From Rhizobium sophorae (GTDB lineage: Bacteria; Pseudomonadota; Alphaproteobacteria; Rhizobiales; Rhizobiaceae), in contig NZ_JABFCN010000055.1 of assembly GCF_013087515.1 (NCBI RefSeq), forward strand, positions 1 through 64,000: a stretch of DNA of 64,000 bases. Reading direction: 5' to 3'. The stretch's first letter is position 1. Each line of letters starts with the position of its first letter. A program made the position numbers and the translations under genes. The notes under the pieces are model-generated. The model searched no databases. It was not told the origin of the DNA and worked only from the letters and a program-made list of their open reading frames with translations. This document shows, one piece after another, positions 17,766-25,997 of this stretch.

Positions 17766-17903
17766 GATCGCGCTCCTGGATGCGGGCAGAGCCTTAGGCA
17801 TGGCGGTTGCGTTGCCGGGCATCGCATGCCCGGCCTTGTCTCGTGGGGTTTGCCTCTATGAGGACATCATCCTCGGCTTTCTGCCGGGGATCCGCCGCCG
17901 TGG

Positions 17904-17926
17904 ATGCTCGGGACAAGCCCGAGCAT
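17904..17926. repeat. stem-loop in the SBP-aroQ gap
   Basis: ATGCTCGGG-ACAAG-CCCGAGCAT is a perfect 9-bp inverted repeat in the 228-base gap between the binding-protein stop and the aroQ start. The sequence type is widespread in alphaproteobacterial intergenic DNA. It may stabilise the upstream SBP message and lower expression of the downstream genes. Confidence 0.55.
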
Positions 17927-17993
17927 GACGGAAGAGCGGTTGGCGGGCCCTATATCAGCCGGAAAGCCGGGCCTCGTCCGGCTTGCCGTTCGC

Positions 17994-18824
17994 TCAGTTC
18001 GCCGCGAACGGAATGCCTTCCAGCGTTTCAGGGAATTCCGGGACCGGAACCTTCATCCACTTGTCGTAGACCGCCTTGAGTTCGCCGTTGGCCTTGATCT
18101 TGTCGATGAAGGTGTTGAGCGCTGCATTGATTTCCTTTTCGCCGAGACGCGTGCAAGCACCGTTGTAGAGCTTCTGGAATTCAAGCTTGTTTTCGAATTC
18201 GCCCGGACGGGCCTTCTCCACCCGGTCCATGTAGAAGATGTTGCCACCAAGCGTCTCGACCTGGCCGGACACCAGCGCCTGGACGCTCGCGGCATCTCCA
18301 TCATAGCGCCGGATCGTCGTGCTCGGCGGTGCGTTCTTGGTGACCTGCGTGTCCTGGGCAGCCCCCTTGGCGACGCCGACCGTGAACTTGGCCATGTCGT
18401 CATTCGTCTTGATCTCAGCCGATTTCGGACCAATCAGGACGATGGCATTGGCGACATAGGGCTTGCTGAACTGCACGGCCTTTGCGCGATCCGGCAGCAT
18501 CGCCATCGTCGCGAACAGAACATCGACGCGGCCGGCCGTCAGCGCGGGAATGCGGTTATTGACTTCAAGCGGCACGAACTCGACGGAAACACCCAGTTCC
18601 TTGGCAAACAGCGTTGCGATGTCGGCATCGAGGCCGTCCTGTTTGCCGCCGCTGGTCACAAAGCCCCAAGGCGGGTTGTCACCCTGAATTCCGACGATGA
18701 TCTTGCCGCGAGCCTTGATTTCATCAGGCGTGATGGCGGCGGCCGGTTGCGCCAGGGTGACGGCAGCCACCAGGGCCGCGGCTCCGAGCATCGCGTTTCG
18801 GCGCGTCAGCATAGATTTGAACAT
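17994..18824 (-). CDS. ABC transporter solute-binding protein, family 3
   Basis: A 276-residue periplasmic binding protein. The N-terminal signal (TRRNAMLGAAALVAAVTLA, about 7-25, ending AAA) is followed by the SBP_bac_3 fold: GKIIVGIQGDNPPWGF, LDADIATLFAKELG and VDVLFATMAMLPDRAKAVQFS. ATG at 18824 has AGGAGGAGG upstream; longer in-frame starts lie within the promoter region. It is the first gene of the minus-strand operon. Family 3 proteins usually bind amino acids. The operon content suggests a quinate- or shikimate-like carboxylate here, which is an inference. Confidence 0.88.
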   Translation of the reverse strand: MFKSMLTRRNAMLGAAALVAAVTLAQPAAAITPDEIKARGKIIVGIQGDNPPWGFVTSGGKQDGLDADIATLFAKELGVSVEFVPLEVNNRIPALTAGRVDVLFATMAMLPDRAKAVQFSKPYVANAIVLIGPKSAEIKTNDDMAKFTVGVAKGAAQDTQVTKNAPPSTTIRRYDGDAASVQALVSGQVETLGGNIFYMDRVEKARPGEFENKLEFQKLYNGACTRLGEKEINAALNTFIDKIKANGELKAVYDKWMKVPVPEFPETLEGIPFAAN

Positions 18825-18933
18825 GTGATTCCTCCTCCTTTGGCGGTCACTCGACCGGACAGCCACCTCACCTTTTGACTGTGAGAGGAATGATTGCCAG
18901 AGACGAGCGCTCAAATCAACAGAGTTTTTCAAA

Positions 18934-18945
18934 ATCATATGAGAA
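18934..18945. promoter_or_regulatory. candidate GntR operator, site 1
   Basis: ATCATATGAGAA (TTCTCATATGAT on the minus strand) lies in the divergent region between the binding-protein gene and quiC. The same 12 bases recur at 22484-22495 upstream of the distal GntR gene. The core TCATATGA is palindromic, as expected for a dimeric FadR/FCD-type GntR regulator. Confidence 0.5.
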
Positions 18946-19072
18946 TTTATAATAAGACACTCTATTTGAATTCCTCACGATATTTGCCATAATAGTAGCG
19001 AGCGGTTTTCCGGGACGCATCGTGGCGTTCGGCGCTCGTTTGATCTCGCACGGTTATCGGAAGGGCTTTGAC

Positions 19073-20968
19073 ATGAGGACCTCGATTGCGACTGTAACGA
19101 TCAGCGGCGAACTTCCCGAGAAGCTCGAGGCGATCGCCCGGGCGGGCTTCGACGGCGTCGAGATCTTCGAAAATGACTTCCTCGCCTTCGACGGAAGCCC
19201 GGCCGATGTCGGGAAACTCGTCCGCGACCATGGCCTGGAGATCACGCTGTTTCAGCCATTTCGTGATTTCGAGGGCATGCCGGAGCCGCTGCGAAGCCGC
19301 ACATTTGACCGTGCGGAACGGAAGTTCGACGTGATGCAGCAGCTCGGAACGGATCTGGTGCTCGTCTGTTCCAACGTCTCGCCGGCAGCCATCGGCGGCA
19401 TCGATCGTGCCGCAGCGGACTTTCATGAACTCGGCGAGCGTGCCGCCCGGCGTGGACTGAGGGTGGGCTATGAGGCGCTTGCCTGGGGCCGCCATATCAG
19501 CGACCACCGCGACGCCTGGGAGATCGTCCGTCGCGCCGATCATCCGAATGTCGGTCTTATCCTCGACAGCTTCCACACCTTGTCGCGCAAGATCGACGTC
19601 AATTCGATCCGCTCGATTCCCAAAGAGAAAATCTTCATCGTCCAGCTTGCCGATGCCCCGCTGATCGACATGGACCTGCTCTACTGGAGCCGCCATTTCC
19701 GAAACATGCCGGGTGAAGGCGACCTTCCCGTCACGGCGTTCACCGAAGCCGTCGCGGCGACAGGTTATGACGGCTATTTTTCCCTGGAGATCTTCAACGA
19801 CCAGTTCCGAGGCGGTTTGCCGCGGGCGATTGCGGCCGATGGCCATCGCTCCCTGATCTATCTTGGCGATCAGGTGCGACGCAATCTCGGCATCGGCAGC
19901 ATGACCGGAGCGGCAATGCCGGAAAGGCCCTCCGTAAAAGGAGTCGGCTTCGTCGAGTTTGCCACGGACGAACAGGATGAAGTCGAGTTGGTTGCATTGC
20001 TGCGCACCCTCGGATTCAAGAAGACGGCAATCCACCGCACGAAGAAGGTCTCGCTTTTCGAGCAGGGCGAGATACGGATCCTCGTCAATGTCGATCAGGC
20101 AGGATTCGCCAATGCGGCCTACGCCGTGCACGGTACTTTTGCATATGCCATGGCCCTGGTCGTCGACGATGCCGCCAAGGCGTATGAGCGCGCGCTTGCC
20201 TTGGATGCCGAGCCATTTGCCCAGCCTGTCGCGGAGGGTGAACTTGAACTGCCTGCCATTCGGGGTGTGGGGGGCGGAATCGTCTATCTCATCGACGACA
20301 AGAGCGCATTGGGTCGCTTCTCCGAAATCGACTTTCAGCCGGTCACGGACGACACCGACACGCCGTCTGCAGGCCTCTTGCGCATTGATCACGTCGCCCA
20401 GACGGTCGGTTACGATGAAATGCTCACCTGGCTTCTATTCTACACGTCCATTTTCGAGACGCGGAAGACCCCGATGGTCGATATCATCGATCCGGCCGGG
20501 GTGGTGCGCAGTCAAGTCGTCGAGAACGACACCGGGGCGCTGCGCATTACCATGAACGGCGCCGAGAATCGCCGCACTCTGGCGGGACATTTCATTGCCG
20601 AGAAATTCGGGGCCGGCATCCAGCATCTGGCGTTTTTGACCGACGACATCTTCGCGACCGCCGAAAGTCTTCGTGTCTGCGGTTTCAGATCGCTCCACAT
20701 TTCGCCGAACTACTACGACGACGTCGAAGCACGCTTTGGCCTCGATCCGGCATTGACAGAGCGGCTGAAGGCGGAAAACATCCTCTATGACCGCGACGAG
20801 CATGGCGAATATTTCCAGCTCTATAGCGGAACCTATGGGGAGGGTTTCTTTTTCGAGATCGTCGAGCGCCGCGGCTACCGCGGCTACGGCGCCCCGAACG
20901 CAATTTTCCGGATCGCCGCTCTGAAAAAACAGATGCGACCGGAGGGAATTCCGAAAGACGCCTTTTGA
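19073..20968 (+). CDS. quiC: 3-dehydroshikimate dehydratase, two-domain (QuiC1 type)
   Basis: A 631-residue protein with an N-terminal xylose-isomerase-like TIM barrel (about 1-280) and a C-terminal 4-hydroxyphenylpyruvate-dioxygenase-like half made of VOC modules (about 295-620). This architecture is that of Pseudomonas QuiC1. The barrel converts 3-dehydroshikimate to protocatechuate. Metal-ligand candidates are Glu in VGYEALAWG, Asp in LILDSFH, Gln in FIVQLAD and Glu in FSLEIFND. ATG at 19073 has GGAAGGG seven bases upstream; an earlier in-frame start at 19022 lacks this. It links the quinate/shikimate operon to the pca genes in the same window. Confidence 0.92.
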   Translation: MRTSIATVTISGELPEKLEAIARAGFDGVEIFENDFLAFDGSPADVGKLVRDHGLEITLFQPFRDFEGMPEPLRSRTFDRAERKFDVMQQLGTDLVLVCSNVSPAAIGGIDRAAADFHELGERAARRGLRVGYEALAWGRHISDHRDAWEIVRRADHPNVGLILDSFHTLSRKIDVNSIRSIPKEKIFIVQLADAPLIDMDLLYWSRHFRNMPGEGDLPVTAFTEAVAATGYDGYFSLEIFNDQFRGGLPRAIAADGHRSLIYLGDQVRRNLGIGSMTGAAMPERPSVKGVGFVEFATDEQDEVELVALLRTLGFKKTAIHRTKKVSLFEQGEIRILVNVDQAGFANAAYAVHGTFAYAMALVVDDAAKAYERALALDAEPFAQPVAEGELELPAIRGVGGGIVYLIDDKSALGRFSEIDFQPVTDDTDTPSAGLLRIDHVAQTVGYDEMLTWLLFYTSIFETRKTPMVDIIDPAGVVRSQVVENDTGALRITMNGAENRRTLAGHFIAEKFGAGIQHLAFLTDDIFATAESLRVCGFRSLHISPNYYDDVEARFGLDPALTERLKAENILYDRDEHGEYFQLYSGTYGEGFFFEIVERRGYRGYGAPNAIFRIAALKKQMRPEGIPKDAF

Positions 20969-20976
20969 GCTATGGT

Positions 20977-21651
20977 TTAGGCAATCCGGCCGCTCTTGAG
21001 CACATGTTCGACGCCACTTTGAACGTGCCGCCTGACGACGTCGGTGGCGCCGGCGACGTCGCGCTGAATGGAAAGCTCGAACAAAAGCCTATGGTCATCG
21101 ACGACGGGCTTTCCGCGAAAACTCTCGGCCAGCATATGGTAGCGGAGAAAGCGGTCGAAGACGGATGACAATGTCGCCATCAGCGTCGCCGAATTGCAGG
21201 CCGAGACGATCGCCTGATGGAACTCCCAATCGTATCGGACCCAGTCGACGGTCCTCGAGACGTCGCCGGCAAGGAGCTTGCGTTCCGCGGCAGCCAGCCG
21301 GTGATGGGCAGCCACGATGCGCCCTTCCCATTCAAGATTTCCCGCGGCGAAGGCAAGGCCGATCGCGTGCGTTTCTAGAACGATCCTGAGGTCGGCGAGC
21401 TCCAGAAGTTCGCGGCGCGAAGCAGGGCTCACTTCAAAGCCACGCTGCCCCTCGGCGACGACGAGGTTTTCCGTGGTCAGGCGGCTCAAAATTTCGCGCA
21501 GCGATGAAATACCGATGGAATAGCGCTCCTTTGCCTGCTCCAGCTTGATCTTGGCGCCCGGCGGCAATGTGCCCGATATGATATCCTCGCGGATCTGCCG
21601 GAAGACGACATCGCTTACTGTTTCAGCCGGGTCGTGGACTTGCTTGAGCAT
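20977..21651 (-). CDS. GntR/FCD-family transcriptional regulator
   Basis: A 224-residue regulator with an N-terminal GntR winged HTH (VFRQIREDIISGTLPPGAKI, then SIGISSLREILSRLTTENLV) and a C-terminal all-helical FCD ligand-binding domain with metal-binding-type His and Asp residues (DWEFHQAIVSAC, DDHRLLFE). The ATG at 21651 has AGGAAA upstream. It lies convergent to quiC, eight bases away, and is a clear paralogue of the next gene. Probably senses a pathway intermediate. Confidence 0.88.
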   Translation of the reverse strand: MLKQVHDPAETVSDVVFRQIREDIISGTLPPGAKIKLEQAKERYSIGISSLREILSRLTTENLVVAEGQRGFEVSPASRRELLELADLRIVLETHAIGLAFAAGNLEWEGRIVAAHHRLAAAERKLLAGDVSRTVDWVRYDWEFHQAIVSACNSATLMATLSSVFDRFLRYHMLAESFRGKPVVDDHRLLFELSIQRDVAGATDVVRRHVQSGVEHVLKSGRIA

Positions 21652-21724
21652 GGCTTTTCCTGTTTCGCCGAAACACAATTTACGTCGTGAACCTAAAGTT
21701 CGAAGAGAAACGTCCGAACCATTT

Positions 21725-22393
21725 CTATCTCAGCGTCCCTCTCGCCAGCGCATGTTCGACCCCGCCTTGAATATGCAGGACAAGCACCCGCTTGGCGGTC
21801 TCCGCGTCCCGTCGCAATGCCGCCTCCAAAAGCTGCTGATGTTCATTGGCCGCGACATCGCCTCGATAGGACAAGGCAACCATCTGATATCTGAGATATC
21901 TGTCGAAGATCACCGAATGCGTCTCCATCAGCAATTTCGACCCGCAGGCGGATATCAGGGCTTGATGGAACTCCCAGTCGTAGCGCTTCCAGTCCTCGGC
22001 CCTGCTGGTGTCGCCGGTTGCCATCACCTGTTCCATCCGCGCCAATTTGTAATGCGCCGATACCAGCGGAGCTTCCCACTCCACGTCGCCATGGACGAAG
22101 GACTGCTCCAGCGCATGTGTTTCCAATAGAAGCCTTAGCGCCGCCGTCTCCTTGAGGTCTGAAACGGACACCGGGGACACTTCGAAACCTTTCTGCCCCT
22201 CGGCGAGGACAAGCCCCTCGGAGGAGAGCCGGTTCAGCACTTCCCGAAGCGTGCTGATGCTGGTCTCGTAGGTCACCTTCAGGCTTTCCAGCTTCAACTT
22301 TTGTCCGGGAGCCAGCCGACCAAAAATAATGTCGGCCCGAATGCGCCTGTAGCTGCTCTCGGCGATGGTCTCGTTGATAACCGGCTGCAACAT
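21725..22393 (-). CDS. GntR/FCD-family transcriptional regulator, paralogue
   Basis: A 222-residue GntR/FCD regulator that shares long segments with its downstream neighbour: the SSYRRIRADIIFGRLAPGQKL HTH start, VLAEGQKGFEVSPVS, DWEFHQALISACGS and the FDRYLRYQM region. The two look like a tandem duplication. Start at ATG 22393 gives the best alignment with the paralogue, though its ribosome site is weak. The shared TTCTCATATGAT element lies 91 bases upstream, which suggests autoregulation. Confidence 0.88.
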   Translation of the reverse strand: MLQPVINETIAESSYRRIRADIIFGRLAPGQKLKLESLKVTYETSISTLREVLNRLSSEGLVLAEGQKGFEVSPVSVSDLKETAALRLLLETHALEQSFVHGDVEWEAPLVSAHYKLARMEQVMATGDTSRAEDWKRYDWEFHQALISACGSKLLMETHSVIFDRYLRYQMVALSYRGDVAANEHQQLLEAALRRDAETAKRVLVLHIQGGVEHALARGTLR

Positions 22394-22483
22394 GGCGAGT
22401 CTCTTATATTTCATGTATCGTCGGATATATCGCTTTCTGGCACTCGCAATCAAGGAACCATTCGCCGAATAGGAAGCACAATT

Positions 22484-22495
22484 TTCTCATATGAT
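22484..22495. promoter_or_regulatory. candidate GntR operator, site 2
   Basis: TTCTCATATGAT, identical to the element in the SBP-quiC divergent region (opposite orientation), is placed upstream of the distal GntR gene. Confidence 0.5.
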
Positions 22496-22877
22496 GCCGG
22501 TTTCCCCAGAGAACCGGGCGAGCGTCACCCGCCACATGGCGTTTCGGCAGGGCCCTTCGGCGCGGCTTTCGTGTTGCTATTAAGGCTGGATTTTCGGCTC
22601 AACATGGTGGCAATTGTTTTTTCAATCGCGCGCAACCATCTAATACGCATGACTTACGGGAAAATGTCCCCTGCCCTCAGCAGCCTGTTTACCGAAAACC
22701 AACCATACCGGGTTGCTTTCCGAACCGAAAGCCGATTGCTTAGGAAAATCTACTTCTTCTTCCGCTAGCGGTTAGGAGAATGAAAGGGGGTACAGGCAAA
22801 CCCGTGGAATTCTGCTGCTTCGCATCGGGATAAACTATGACTACGATGGGGATGCGGGAAGGCCGGTTTGAAGAACG
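22496..22877. other. intergenic stretch without a supported gene
   Basis: About 380 bases between the GntR promoter region and the metallo-hydrolase gene. A plus-strand open frame crossing it shows no recognisable protein and starts inside the regulator gene. It presumably holds the promoter of the metallo-hydrolase. Confidence 0.5.
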
Positions 22878-23708
22878 ATGACGACAGAACTATTTCAGGT
22901 AAAATTTTGGGGCGTCCGCGGCAGCATTCCCGTGTCGGGCCCCGAGTTCGATCGCTACGGCGGTAACACTTCCTGCATCGAAATTCGCTGCGGAAAACAT
23001 CGGATGATCTTCGACGCCGGTTCCGGCCTGCGCGAGGCCGGGCTGTCGATGCTCGCCGACGGCGTCAGCGACGTCGACCTGTTCTTCAGCCACTGCCATT
23101 ACGACCACATCATCGGCCTGCCCTTCTTTAAGGCGATCTATTACCCCTCGATCAACGTCAACATCTGGTCCGGCCACCTCGATGGCAAGATGAGCACGCG
23201 GGAAATGGTCGATCAGTTCATCAGCCCGCCCTGGTTTCCCGTCAAGACCGACATCTGTCAGGCGACGATGAACTTCCGCGATTTCCATGCCGGTCAGGTG
23301 CTGACTCCCCACGAAGGCATTGCGATCAAGACCTTCATGCTGAACCATCCGGGCGGCGCCATCGGCTACCGCATCGAATGGCAGGGCCGTTCGATCGCTC
23401 TCGTCTATGACATCGAGCATATCCCCGGCAGCTATGATCCGGTCTCGCTGGAGATGATGCAGGACGCCGATCTCGTCGTCTACGACTGCACCTACAATGA
23501 AGACGAGATGCAGCGTTTCAAGGGCTTCGGCCATTCGACCTGGCAGCATGGCACCGAGCTTGCGAAAATGGCGGGCAGCAAGCGCTTCGCGCTGTTCCAC
23601 CACGCCCCCTCCCGCACGGACGAACAGCTGGCGGAGATGGAAACGCAGGCGCAAGCCGCCTTCCCCGAATCCTTCGCCGCCCGCGACAATCAGATCGTGG
23701 TGATCTAG
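22878..23708 (+). CDS. MBL-fold metallo-hydrolase
   Basis: A 276-residue beta-lactamase-fold protein with the GVRGSIPVSGPEFDRYGGNTSC start typical of a phosphodiesterase-like branch. Its metal motif is SHCHYDHIIG (HxHxDH), with later His residues in NHPGGAIGYR and GHSTWQHG and an Asp in YDIEH. It probably uses two metals to hydrolyse a phosphodiester or other ester; the substrate is unknown. The enzyme is cytoplasmic, with no signal peptide. GAAGAACG lies before the ATG. Confidence 0.85.
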   Translation: MTTELFQVKFWGVRGSIPVSGPEFDRYGGNTSCIEIRCGKHRMIFDAGSGLREAGLSMLADGVSDVDLFFSHCHYDHIIGLPFFKAIYYPSINVNIWSGHLDGKMSTREMVDQFISPPWFPVKTDICQATMNFRDFHAGQVLTPHEGIAIKTFMLNHPGGAIGYRIEWQGRSIALVYDIEHIPGSYDPVSLEMMQDADLVVYDCTYNEDEMQRFKGFGHSTWQHGTELAKMAGSKRFALFHHAPSRTDEQLAEMETQAQAAFPESFAARDNQIVVI

Positions 23709-23859
23709 CAGGCCGCCCAAGGCCGCCTTCATCTTGCCAGTCCGAACCTTTTCGGCGGAGCCCTTCCGTCGAACTGGCATGCCCGCGAAATCTCGACGGA
23801 ACAGATGCTGGGCCGGACCGTTTTCCCGGCAACGCAAAATCAACCAACAGGCATCCGTC

Positions 23860-24234
23860 ATGACCGTGCTTTCCGGAAAGTGTCTCTGCGGGCAGGTGAG
23901 TATTTCTGTCCGGGGCGAACCCTTGCGCGTTGGAATCTGTCATTGCACGGACTGCAGGCAAGAAAGCGGTTCGGCCTTTACCTTTTATGGGATCTGGCCC
24001 GCGGGCCAATTCGAACATTCAGGGGAAACCGGCGCGTTCCAAGGTCGGCATTTCTGCACCGGTTGCGGCTCGCGGCTGTTTTCCGCCGATGACCGGGAGG
24101 CGGAAATCAAGCTTGGTATCCTCTCCGAGGCGCCGACACCTCTGGTGCCGAGCTACGAACTCTGGGTCAAACGCCGCGAACCGTGGCTGCGACCGGTGGA
24201 AGGCGCCAAGCAGTATGACGAAGACCGAAAGTGA
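23860..24234 (+). CDS. GFA-family (CENP-V/Gfa) zinc protein
   Basis: A 124-residue protein of the glutathione-dependent formaldehyde-activating family. Zinc cysteines are visible as CLCG, CHCTDC and FCTGCGSRLF. Family members bind zinc and some act on glutathione adducts, but most are uncharacterised. ATG at 23860 gives the normal family start (LSGKCLCGQV). A longer upstream extension is out of character and overlaps the end of the previous gene region. Confidence 0.85.
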   Translation: MTVLSGKCLCGQVSISVRGEPLRVGICHCTDCRQESGSAFTFYGIWPAGQFEHSGETGAFQGRHFCTGCGSRLFSADDREAEIKLGILSEAPTPLVPSYELWVKRREPWLRPVEGAKQYDEDRK

Positions 24235-24258
24235 AGAACGGTTCCGAGGAGTTTTCCG

Positions 24259-25125
24259 ATGGCCACTCTCGTCCGACATCGCTGGATGACGGTTGCAGGC
24301 GTCGAGACTTTTTACCGCGAGGCCGGCCGGGAAGATGCGCCGGTCTTGTTGCTGCCGCACGGATATCCCTGCTCGTCCTATGAATTTCGCAATCTCATGC
24401 CGCGCCTTGCCGACCGTTGGCGCCTGATCGCACCGGATTTCCCGGGTGCGGGCTACAGCGGCACGCCTGATGATTTCGACTACAGCTTCGATGGATACGC
24501 CGCCTGGCTGGAGGCCTTCGTCAGTGCGATGAATGTCGACCGGTTCGTCCTCTACCTCCACGACTTCGGCTCGCCGATCGGTGCCCGGCTGGCGATCAGA
24601 GGCCCTCGGCGCATTGCGGGGCTGATCATACAGAATGGCGATATCCCCTATGAAGATGCCCTTGGACCGAAATATGCCGATATCGAGGCGACGTGGACGC
24701 TTCCGAGATCGGAGATGAGGAGGGTGCTGGCGGAGGCGATCAGCGAGGAGACTTTCAAGGAGGAGTTCCTCAACGATCTGCCGCCTGCTTTGGCCGATAC
24801 CATCCCGCCCGATCTCTGGAAGCTGCATTGGTCGCTGATCACGCCGCGGCGCAAGGAAATCGCCATAGACCTGATCGCCGGACTGAAGGAGAACCGGGCC
24901 TGGTTTCAGGAACACCGCAAATACCTCAGCGAATACCGGCCGCCGACCTTGATCGTCTGGGGTCCGAACGACCACTACATGCCGGAAAAGTCGGCGCGGG
25001 CCTATCTGCGCGATCTCCCGGATGCCGAACTGCATCTGCTCGGCGGCGGCCACTGGCTGCTCGAGACGCATCTCGATGAGGTCGTCGCGCTCATACGCAA
25101 GTTCCTCGGGCGAGTGCACGCGTGA
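24259..25125 (+). CDS. alpha/beta hydrolase, epoxide hydrolase / haloalkane dehalogenase-like
   Basis: A 288-residue hydrolase with the oxyanion motif HGYP (34-37) and an Asp nucleophile, Asp102 in LHDFGSPIG, in place of the usual Ser. Asp at this elbow is the mark of the epoxide hydrolase / haloalkane dehalogenase branch. The catalytic His is in GGHWLLETH. The cap domain lies between about 130 and 215. Starts 24 bases after the GFA gene, so the two may be co-transcribed. Confidence 0.85.
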   Translation: MATLVRHRWMTVAGVETFYREAGREDAPVLLLPHGYPCSSYEFRNLMPRLADRWRLIAPDFPGAGYSGTPDDFDYSFDGYAAWLEAFVSAMNVDRFVLYLHDFGSPIGARLAIRGPRRIAGLIIQNGDIPYEDALGPKYADIEATWTLPRSEMRRVLAEAISEETFKEEFLNDLPPALADTIPPDLWKLHWSLITPRRKEIAIDLIAGLKENRAWFQEHRKYLSEYRPPTLIVWGPNDHYMPEKSARAYLRDLPDAELHLLGGGHWLLETHLDEVVALIRKFLGRVHA

Positions 25126-25151
25126 CCGCCGCTTTTAGCGACCGTTCCAGT

Positions 25152-25248
25152 GCATAACCCCGTCGGAATCGATTTCGGAAAGGATTATGCGTGGATTCAA
25201 AGTGATAGAGCGTCCTTGGCGCGTCTGAAAAGACGCGCAGCGCTCTAT
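25152..25248. repeat. rhizobial-type palindromic intergenic repeat
   Basis: Two adjoining hairpins: GCATAA...TTATGC (25152-25190) and AGAGCG...GCGCGTCT-GAAA-AGACGCG...CGCTCT (to about 25247). This two-hairpin layout, with an AGAGC...GCTCT second arm, recurs at 34961-35062 with a different sequence. It lies between convergent genes and may end transcription from both sides. Confidence 0.55.
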
Positions 25249-25997
25249 GTCTCGAGGAGCGCTGACGCCGGCGACCAGCGGACGGCGGGATGCCGGCCGG
25301 TCGTCGCGAACAGGGCCGACAGGAAATCCCATGCGGCCGTATCATGCACCAGATGGTGGGTGAGCACACCGATAGGCTCGTCGCTGCCGGCAAACCGGTC
25401 GCGAAGCTCCGCCACCAGCTCGGCCACAAGGTCCGCCTCGCTTCGTCCGCCGCGCGTGCCATGCCAGTCGATGATGTCGACATGGGTGTTGAGGAGCGGC
25501 ATCGGGCCGTGCTGCCTTGCCCGGCCGTAGACCGAAAGGGCTGCAAATCCGAGACCGGGCAGCGCCGGGATGAGGGCCGCGTCGATCCGGTTCCACGGCG
25601 GCACCAGTACCGGCAGGAAGCGGGCCGGATGCAGCCGCTGCAGCAGCCGGAATCCTTCACCCAACTCGCCGAGCACGACATCTGCCGGCCGGTCGCCGCC
25701 GAGTTCCTGCTTCTTTCTCTCCGGCCCCGCATGGTTCGCATGAGACCAGCCATGCACCGCGACAGCGACGGCTGGTTCCTCCACCAGGCGCGCGGCCAAT
25801 GCCTCGCCGGTCAGGCCCGGAATGACGGCGAGCGTCAGCGGAACCTGGCTTTGACCGGCGAGCGCCATCAACGTCTCCAGCGCCGGCGTCGGTTCGACGG
25901 CGTCGTCATCGCGCAGCCAGAACCGCGCCACGCGGCCGGCGGCCTGCCAGCGGTCAAGCTCGCGGCGCAGGGGGTCCCAGACTATGCCGTCGGTCAT
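25245..25997 (-). CDS. polysaccharide deacetylase (NodB-like fold)
   Basis: A 250-residue carbohydrate-esterase-4-like protein. RFWLRDDDAVEPTP holds the Asp-Asp of the metal site, and AVAVHGWSHANH carries the His pair. PPWNRID matches the RPP-type motif, and LTHHLVHD is the distal His motif. It has no signal peptide, so cytoplasmic action or a non-classical role is likely. The start overlaps the glycosyltransferase stop by one base (TGATG), showing translational coupling. The pair probably builds or trims a surface glycan. Confidence 0.82.
   Translation of the reverse strand: MTDGIVWDPLRRELDRWQAAGRVARFWLRDDDAVEPTPALETLMALAGQSQVPLTLAVIPGLTGEALAARLVEEPAVAVAVHGWSHANHAGPERKKQELGGDRPADVVLGELGEGFRLLQRLHPARFLPVLVPPWNRIDAALIPALPGLGFAALSVYGRARQHGPMPLLNTHVDIIDWHGTRGGRSEADLVAELVAELRDRFAGSDEPIGVLTHHLVHDTAAWDFLSALFATTGRHPAVRWSPASALLET

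Noticed and set aside
17904..17926. Stem-loop considered as a strong terminator
   Set aside because: No T-run follows on either strand; kept only as a repeat and possible processing signal.
18962..20392. Minus-strand open frame of 476 codons opposite quiC
   Set aside because: Antisense shadow of the quiC gene, low-complexity composition, no ribosome site or family.
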